Assembly (NCBI GenBank): GCA_044375275.1
Contig: JBILMZ010000111.1
Location: 1-11,277 of the forward strand
Reading direction: 5' to 3'
DNA from: SZUA-430 sp044375275
GTDB lineage: Bacteria; Pseudomonadota; Alphaproteobacteria; Micropepsales; Micropepsaceae
Length of the DNA: 11,277 bases
Part shown: piece after piece, positions 7,616 through 11,277 of the stretch
How positions within the stretch are numbered: position 1 is the stretch's first letter
Layout of the letters: every line of letters begins with the position of its first letter
The notes under the pieces: model-generated
The model's input: the letters and a program-made list of their open reading frames with translations, nothing else
Databases searched by the model: none
Told to the model about the DNA's origin: nothing
Position numbers and translations under genes: made by a program

Positions 7616-7760
7616 TACGCTGGCAGGTCTCCTGGCTACACAACCCTACACGGTGGCCGCCTTCCCAATCTTGCGATCAGTGGCATCGTTGGCCTGTGCG
7701 TCGTTGCTTACAGTTGCGGGGGCAGCCCCGGACTATCACCGGGTTCCCTTGACCAACGTA
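7616..7760 (-). ncRNA. Cobalamin (AdoCbl) riboswitch aptamer
   Basis: The reverse complement carries the conserved elements of the cobalamin riboswitch (Rfam RF00174) in order: AAGGGAACCCGGTG, TCCGGGGCTGCCCCCGC, AACTGTAAGC, GCCACTG, TGGGAAGGC, and the B12 box AGCCAGGAGACCTGCC at plus-strand 7622-7637. Closing stem P1 is formed by TACGTTGG (plus-strand 7753-7760) and CCAGCGTA (7616-7623), eight pairs with one G-U. The order and spacing leave little doubt. Such elements bind adenosylcobalamin or a related corrinoid and switch off the downstream gene. Here that is btuB, and through co-transcription probably the aldolase and crotonase genes as well. Confidence 0.97.
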
Positions 7761-7768
7761 ACGTCTTC

Positions 7769-7798
7769 ATAGTGGGCACTGATCGGGATGCGGGTCAA
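7769..7798 (-). promoter_or_regulatory. Possible promoter of the riboswitch-btuB operon
   Basis: On the minus strand TTGACC (plus-strand 7793-7798) matches a sigma-70 -35 box at five of six positions. CACTAT (7769-7774) follows after 18 bases as a weak -10. The start of transcription would fall near 7762, almost exactly where the aptamer's P1 stem begins (7760), which supports the call. The -10 match is poor. Confidence 0.45.
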
Positions 7799-7863
7799 CT
7801 ACTCCAAAGGGTGATCTGTGGATGTGCTCGCGCCCAGGGTGAAACGTGTTCGCGTGGGCGGTG

Positions 7864-7869
7864 TATGAT
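7864..7869 (+). promoter_or_regulatory. Possible -10 box of the adenylate cyclase gene
   Basis: TATGAT matches the -10 consensus at five of six positions and would start a transcript about 25 bases before the ATG at 7901. No good -35 box is visible at the right distance. If it is used, the in-frame ATG at 7865 cannot be the start codon. Confidence 0.25.
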
Positions 7870-7900
7870 CGGTCAACAAACGAATCCCGGGGCTTCCATC

Positions 7901-9307
7901 ATGAACCTGCAGACCCTTTCGCCGCGTGTGCGTCGCATCCTGTCGGGCGTCGTTGCGCGAGACATGGATAAAGGTGTCTCCGGACGCCTCTCGGATTCTT
8001 TTCGGGAAACAGAACGATCGGGACTGATGCTCGCGTCTGCGGTCCGCGCCTTTGCGATTGGCGGAATGATGTTGGCGTTTCTCGTCACGCAACCCTTTAC
8101 GGGAACGGGTGCTCTCGTTCTCCTCGCCATGGCGGGTGGATTTGCGCTGATCGGCCTGCTGCAGTTCGAGGTTCTGCGGCGGTGGCCGTCTCTGACGTGG
8201 GCCAAGTATGCGTTCGTGGCGCTCGATTGCGTCTATCTTTCGGTGTTCCTGGTGCTGCGCCACCCGCTGTCTGCAGACCTTCCTCCTGTCACGCTGGCAG
8301 TAAAGGAGGGGGCGCTGCTCTTCTACATTGCGTTCCTGGTGCAGAGCGCCTTCAGCTACTCGCCACGGTTCATCCTGTGGACCGGTGGGTGGATCATGGC
8401 GAGTTGGGCCGGCGTCGTGCTTGCTGCCGCGTTGTTGCCGCAGACGACATTCAGCCTTCCTGAGGGAGGTGCCACCTGGGCGGCTTATGGCAATCCGGAC
8501 TACCTGCCGCTGATCAAACTCGTCTATGACTTTGTCATCTTTTGCTGCATCCTGGCGGGACTTGTGGTTGCTGTCTGGCGGTCGCGCGAACTCGTCAAGG
8601 CGGCGGCCATCTCCGAGAAGGCGCGGGCGAACCTGGCGCGACACTTCTCGCCCAAGGTCCTCGATGAACTCAGTACCCGCGAGCAGCCCTTTGGCGCCGT
8701 GCGAAGGCAGTCTGCGGCCATCCTGTTTGCGGATATTCGTGGCTTCACGACGAAGTGCGAAACCATGGACCCGGAAGATGCGATCGCGTTCCTGCGGGAC
8801 TTTCACGGGCGGATGGAGGACGTGATTTTCCGGCACGGTGGAACGCTCGACAAGATTCTCGGTGACGGCTTGCTTGCCGTGTTCGGCATTCCGGATCGCG
8901 GTATGGGAGACGCGGGTGATGCGCTGGCTTGCGCATATGACATGACTGAGTCTGTCAGGCTCTGGAATGTCGAGCGCGAGGCGCAGGGCCTGTTCCCGGT
9001 CCACATCGGCATTGGCCTGCATTTCGGTCCGGTCATGACAGGTGATGTAGGGAGTGAGCGACTCATGACCTTCACCGTTGTGGGCGACACCGTGAATGTC
9101 GCGAGCCGGTTGCAGTCGCTTTCCAAGGAAATTGGCACAATTCTGGTCGCCAGCGAGGCGCTGGTCGCTGCCGTCCGGGAAGAACTGAAGCATGATGCGC
9201 AACTTGTCGACGAGTTGACGCTAATCGGACCCCGCCAATTGCGCGGTCGCGAGAGCGAGACGGTGGTCTATGCCCTGCAAACGGATGTACCGCGCGCCAG
9301 TGTCTAA
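7901..9307 (+). CDS. Membrane-bound class III adenylate cyclase (six TM helices)
   Basis: A 468-residue protein predicted to make cAMP from ATP at the inner membrane. Six hydrophobic helices at about 42-63, 70-90, 101-120, 137-153, 157-179 and 208-226 are followed by a short coiled linker with the RHFSPKVLDEL motif (about 248-257) that precedes many bacterial cyclase domains. The catalytic domain runs from about 270 to 460. Metal-binding aspartates are Asp278 (FADIRGFT) and Asp322 (KILGDGLLAVFG). Adenine-selecting residues Lys318 and Asp396 (VVGDTVN) favour ATP over GTP. Transition-state residues Asn399 and Arg403 lie in TVNVASRL. All key residues are present, so a homodimer should be active. 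The ATG at 7901 (MNLQTLSPRV) was chosen because the frame upstream only reads the back of the riboswitch; the SD is weak. Known relatives pair a 6-TM domain with this cyclase type; the signal is unknown. It is divergent from btuB. Confidence 0.9.
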   Translation: MNLQTLSPRVRRILSGVVARDMDKGVSGRLSDSFRETERSGLMLASAVRAFAIGGMMLAFLVTQPFTGTGALVLLAMAGGFALIGLLQFEVLRRWPSLTWAKYAFVALDCVYLSVFLVLRHPLSADLPPVTLAVKEGALLFYIAFLVQSAFSYSPRFILWTGGWIMASWAGVVLAAALLPQTTFSLPEGGATWAAYGNPDYLPLIKLVYDFVIFCCILAGLVVAVWRSRELVKAAAISEKARANLARHFSPKVLDELSTREQPFGAVRRQSAAILFADIRGFTTKCETMDPEDAIAFLRDFHGRMEDVIFRHGGTLDKILGDGLLAVFGIPDRGMGDAGDALACAYDMTESVRLWNVEREAQGLFPVHIGIGLHFGPVMTGDVGSERLMTFTVVGDTVNVASRLQSLSKEIGTILVASEALVAAVREELKHDAQLVDELTLIGPRQLRGRESETVVYALQTDVPRASV

Positions 9308-9309
9308 AC

Positions 9310-9330
9310 TTCTGACTGTATTTTTCAGAA
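9310..9330 (+). repeat. Small inverted repeat after the cyclase stop
   Basis: TTCTGA and TCAGAA are perfect six-base complements around a nine-base T-rich loop, just two bases after the cyclase stop codon. The U-run sits in the loop, not after the stem, so it is not a standard intrinsic terminator. Confidence 0.3.
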
Positions 9331-9336
9331 ATTAAC

Positions 9337-9366
9337 GCACGCTGCGGTCGAGTAATTGCAGCGTGC
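9337..9366. repeat. Strong inverted repeat downstream of the cyclase gene
   Basis: GCACGCTGC and GCAGCGTGC are perfect nine-base complements around a 12-base AT-containing loop. The stem is stable enough to protect or end the cyclase transcript, but no U-tract follows on the + strand. On the - strand a TTAATTT run follows, yet no gene reads towards it. A transcript-end hairpin or a protein-binding dyad are both possible. Confidence 0.45.
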
Positions 9367-9488
9367 CACTGCGTGTCGAAACTGTCCCCTGTCAGTTGCG
9401 CCATCATGAAAAAACTTCCACCCCCGGTCTGTGGCTCTTTGCTTTCAGGCAGTGCAATAACGTCAAACCGAACTGACAAGTATTGCTC

Positions 9489-9713
9489 ATGTCCAAAAAG
9501 AACACACATTTCGATCCAGATCCCGATGTCATCCGTTCCGCGTGGCTCATGATCCGTAATCATGGCGAGCGCGCGATGCGTGAAGCAACGCGTCAGCAGC
9601 AGGCGATGATCAAGCGTGGCGACACGCGCGGCATCAGCCTGTGGTGGTCCATCGGTCAGGCGATCCAGGAACTGCGTCGCACGAAGCGCGCGCCGCATGA
9701 GCCGCTGAACTAG
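9489..9713 (+). CDS. Small conserved-looking hypothetical protein, 74 aa
   Basis: A basic, soluble 74-residue protein with no signal peptide or TM segment. After a polar start (MSKKNTHFDPDPDV) the body appears helical: IRSAWLMIRNHGERAMREATRQQQAMIKRGD, then TRGISLWWSIGQAIQELRRTKR. The pattern helix, His-Gly, long polar helix, Gly-Asp turn, Trp-containing helix ending in ELR recalls small alphaproteobacterial proteins of the DUF6961 kind, but I cannot confirm membership. Third codon positions are GC-rich as in neighbouring genes, and no overlapping frame offers a better gene, which supports real coding. The ATG at 9489 is favoured over TTG at 9483; the SD (ACAAG) is weak. It lies between the cyclase and the histidine kinase with over 170 bp on each side, so it is probably transcribed alone. 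Function unknown. Confidence 0.65.
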   Translation: MSKKNTHFDPDPDVIRSAWLMIRNHGERAMREATRQQQAMIKRGDTRGISLWWSIGQAIQELRRTKRAPHEPLN

Positions 9714-9718
9714 TTCAG
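9705..9718. repeat. 14-bp perfect palindrome over the stop codon of the small gene
   Basis: CTGAACTAGTTCAG is identical on both strands and contains the TAG stop codon at its centre. As RNA it would give only a five-pair stem with a CTAG loop. As DNA it could be a dimer-binding site. Role unknown. Confidence 0.4.
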
Positions 9719-9729
9719 GGGACAGGGTC

Positions 9730-9753
9730 GGCGGGGATACCAGCATCCCTGCC
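9730..9753 (+). terminator. GC-rich hairpin after the small gene, possible transcript end
   Basis: GGCGGGGAT and ATCCCTGCC form nine pairs (one G-U) around the loop ACCAGC, 16 bases after the stop codon. Stability and place suit a terminator, but only a GTTTC-type weak T stretch follows about ten bases later. A second element, the 12-bp palindrome TACCCGCGGGTA, lies at 9773-9784. Confidence 0.35.
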
Positions 9754-9772
9754 GTGGCGCCTGTTTCTGCGG

Positions 9773-9784
9773 TACCCGCGGGTA
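9773..9784. repeat. 12-bp perfect palindrome upstream of the histidine kinase gene
   Basis: TACCCGCGGGTA is self-complementary. It lies about 105 bases before the kinase start, at a distance where an operator or activator site could act. No flanking regulator gene supports this. Confidence 0.3.
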
Positions 9785-9888
9785 GCCTGGCGCGTGAGGC
9801 GCGGACTTTAACCTGCCCGTAACCACGACCCATAAGCCCCGAGCAAGCCGTGTCTGCTTTAATGGCGGACCAATCTTGCGGGTTCGTG

Positions 9889-11277
9889 ATGACGCAGCAC
9901 TCAGAGACTCCCTTCGACGCCAGCGATCCGATGAAATCGTTCTGGCTTGCCGTGCATTCGCTGCGCGAGGAGTTTGTACCCGCCAACCCCACTGAAGCCC
10001 GCCTGACCCTGCACAAGGTGCGCATGGCCATGGCGAACCTGAAAGTGGGCATGAACAGCATGCCTGTGCTGATCATCGCCGTGGCATGGCTGCATTCCAC
10101 CTGGTCACCGTGGACGCTGTGTGCAGCCTGGGCCGTTTTCACGATTGCAGTCTGGTCACTGGGTCTGGTGCCTGTGCGCCGCGTCTTGTCCGATGAGGGC
10201 CTCAACCTGAATGCCTGCGAGGTCATCCGGACGCTTCTCTGGCGCATGGGTGCCTTTGTCGCCGTATTTGGAAGCCAAGGTTTTATCTTCTTCGTGCCTG
10301 GTGACCCCATCAATCAGATGTGCGTCGTGCTGATACTGATCGCCTCGTCGACTGCGGCCTGCATGACGGCGGCATGGCTTCCGATCAGCCTGATGCAGGC
10401 CGGATACTATGTCGGGATCGCGATGGCTCTCTTCATTGTCCAGGGTGATCCCATCAGCCTGACGCTGGCTTTCCTGTCGGTGTTCTATCTGCTGATCCTC
10501 GGCGCCATGGTCGCCGGCATGCATGCCTATAGTGCCCTGGCGCTGACGCTGTCCGACCACAAGGATCGGCTCATCCGTGAGCTCCAGCATTCAAACCAGG
10601 TCAAGAGCGAGTTCCTGGCCAACATGAGCCATGAGCTTCGTACGCCGATGAATGCCATTCTCGGTTTCTCGGAAGTCATCAAGGACGAAGTGCTGGGTCC
10701 CAATGGCCGGCCTGACTACCGGTCCTATGCTGCGGACATCCATTCGAGCGGATCGCATCTGCTTACGCTGATCAATACCATTCTCGACCTGTCGAAGATC
10801 GAAGCCGGCAAGTTCGAACTGCACGATGAAGAAGCCAGCATGCAGGAGATTGTCGAGGATGCGCTGCGTATCCTCCGGCTGAAGGCCGGGCAGAAGGGCG
10901 TTACCCTGATCAACGAGATCCCGTCCGGGATCACGCTGCAGGCGGACGCGTCAGCGATGCGTCAGGTTGCGCTCAACCTGATCTCAAATGCCGTGAAGTT
11001 CACACCGGCCGGTGGCAGCGTGCGTGCGTCGATTGAGACGCCGGGCGACGCGCTGAAGCTGGTGGTGACGGATACGGGTTGCGGCATCAGGCCGGAAGAC
11101 GTGGAGAAAGTGTTCGAGACTTTTGGCCAGGGTCGTCACGACGTCGCCAATCTCGAGCAAGGCACGGGACTTGGACTTCCAATCTCGCGCGGGCTGATGC
11201 GCGCGCATGGCGGCGACCTTACGCTTGCCAGCGCACTTGGCCAGGGAACGCGTGTCACTGCGTCATTCCCGCTGTCG
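9889..11277 (+). CDS. Sensor histidine kinase, six-TM, PleC/DivJ-like core (3' end outside window)
   Basis: The frame is open for 463 codons to the window's last base. About six TM helices (roughly 56-72, 74-93, 117-136, 143-160, 161-184, 190-215) form the sensor part, with no PAS domain. A short coiled linker leads to the HisKA domain: H-box FLANMSHELRTPMNAILGF with phospho-accepting His248. The following DYRSYAADIHSSGSHLLTLINTILDLSKIEAGK closely resembles the PleC/DivJ/PdhS group, whose partner is usually DivK. The ATPase domain has the N-box NLISNAVKFTP (Asn367), G1 DTGCGI, F-box VFETFGQG and G2 GTGLGLPISR. The last residues (RVTASFPLS) match the usual end of the ATPase domain, so the stop is probably only a few codons away unless a receiver domain follows. 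GTG at 9886 directly before the ATG is an alternative start; the SD is weak. The partner is an inference. Confidence 0.92.
   Translation, partial: MTQHSETPFDASDPMKSFWLAVHSLREEFVPANPTEARLTLHKVRMAMANLKVGMNSMPVLIIAVAWLHSTWSPWTLCAAWAVFTIAVWSLGLVPVRRVLSDEGLNLNACEVIRTLLWRMGAFVAVFGSQGFIFFVPGDPINQMCVVLILIASSTAACMTAAWLPISLMQAGYYVGIAMALFIVQGDPISLTLAFLSVFYLLILGAMVAGMHAYSALALTLSDHKDRLIRELQHSNQVKSEFLANMSHELRTPMNAILGFSEVIKDEVLGPNGRPDYRSYAADIHSSGSHLLTLINTILDLSKIEAGKFELHDEEASMQEIVEDALRILRLKAGQKGVTLINEIPSGITLQADASAMRQVALNLISNAVKFTPAGGSVRASIETPGDALKLVVTDTGCGIRPEDVEKVFETFGQGRHDVANLEQGTGLGLPISRGLMRAHGGDLTLASALGQGTRVTASFPLS

Larger units (their letters stand above)
9382..9725. repeat. 10-bp inverted repeat pair bracketing the 74-aa gene
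   Basis: CTGTCCCCTG at 9382-9391 and its exact complement CAGGGGACAG at 9716-9725 flank the small gene. The left copy also overlaps TGTCAGTT (9390-9397), which has its own complement AACTGACA at 9471-9478 just before the start codon. No transposase or target duplication is seen. In a region this size a 10-bp chance pair is not very rare, so the call is descriptive. Confidence 0.35.

Noticed and set aside
7470..7643. N-terminal extension of the btuB frame
   Set aside because: It reads through the riboswitch leader and into the B12 box; an SD and a normal signal peptide mark the start at 7469.
7526..7900. N-terminal extension of the cyclase frame on +
   Set aside because: It is the antisense of the btuB leader and riboswitch and has a composition unlike cyclase proteins.
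7799..9202. Open minus-strand frame opposite the cyclase
   Set aside because: Its product is rich in Arg, His and Gln without any fold signal, while the + strand has complete cyclase motifs.
9382..9725. Inverted repeats as ends of an insertion sequence or MITE
   Set aside because: Only 10 bp match, there is no target-site duplication, and the enclosed gene is not a transposase; a chance pair is possible.
9072..10313. Open minus-strand frame of 413 codons
   Set aside because: It overlaps the cyclase end, the small gene and the kinase start; it has no domain pattern and is an antisense shadow of GC-rich codons.
1..11277. tRNA, rRNA, CRISPR array or phage genes
   Set aside because: No cloverleaf-like or conserved rRNA sequence, no regularly spaced direct repeats, and no integrase or structural gene was seen by eye on either strand.

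Overview
The window looks like ordinary chromosomal DNA from a GC-rich alphaproteobacterium. The grounds are high GC at third codon positions, a histidine kinase whose dimerisation region resembles the PleC/DivJ group, weak Shine-Dalgarno sites, and a TonB-receptor/lipoprotein outer-membrane repertoire of the Caulobacterales/Hyphomonadaceae or Sphingomonadales kind. The genus cannot be fixed from the sequence alone. I see no tRNA, rRNA, CRISPR array, transposase or phage gene.

Layout, left to right: (1) the 3' part of a spinster-type MFS transporter on + (5' end outside the window), convergent with (2) a DUF169-family protein on -. (3) A lipoprotein S9A prolyl oligopeptidase on + is divergent from DUF169 across about 119 bp that hold two inverted repeats. 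(4-6) A three-gene operon lies on -, transcribed right to left: btuB-like TonB-dependent receptor, then an HpcH/HpaI-family aldolase 8 bp downstream, then a crotonase-family protein 45 bp further on. It ends 3 bp from the oligopeptidase stop. (7) Upstream of btuB on - is a well-preserved cobalamin (AdoCbl) riboswitch at 7616-7760, with a plausible promoter just before it. (8) Head-to-head with the riboswitch, on +, is a six-TM class III adenylate cyclase. (9) A 74-aa uncharacterised small protein on + follows, bracketed by inverted repeats. (10) A multi-TM sensor histidine kinase on + starts at about 9889 and runs off the right edge with its frame open.

How the genes may work together: the riboswitch and the receptor's plug motifs identify the receptor as the B12 (corrinoid) uptake receptor, repressed when cobalamin is plentiful. 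The two enzyme genes sit so close behind btuB that they are probably co-transcribed. That would place a metal-dependent C-C lyase and an acyl-CoA-type enzyme under B12 control. This is the most unusual point in the window and is an inference. The cyclase and the kinase are independent signalling genes; nothing links them to B12 except the shared promoter region of the cyclase.

No wholly new system is evident. The points most worth a second look are the B12-riboswitch operon with its two enzymes, the crotonase lacking the second catalytic Glu, the uncharacterised 74-aa gene with flanking dyads, and the sensor domain of the kinase.
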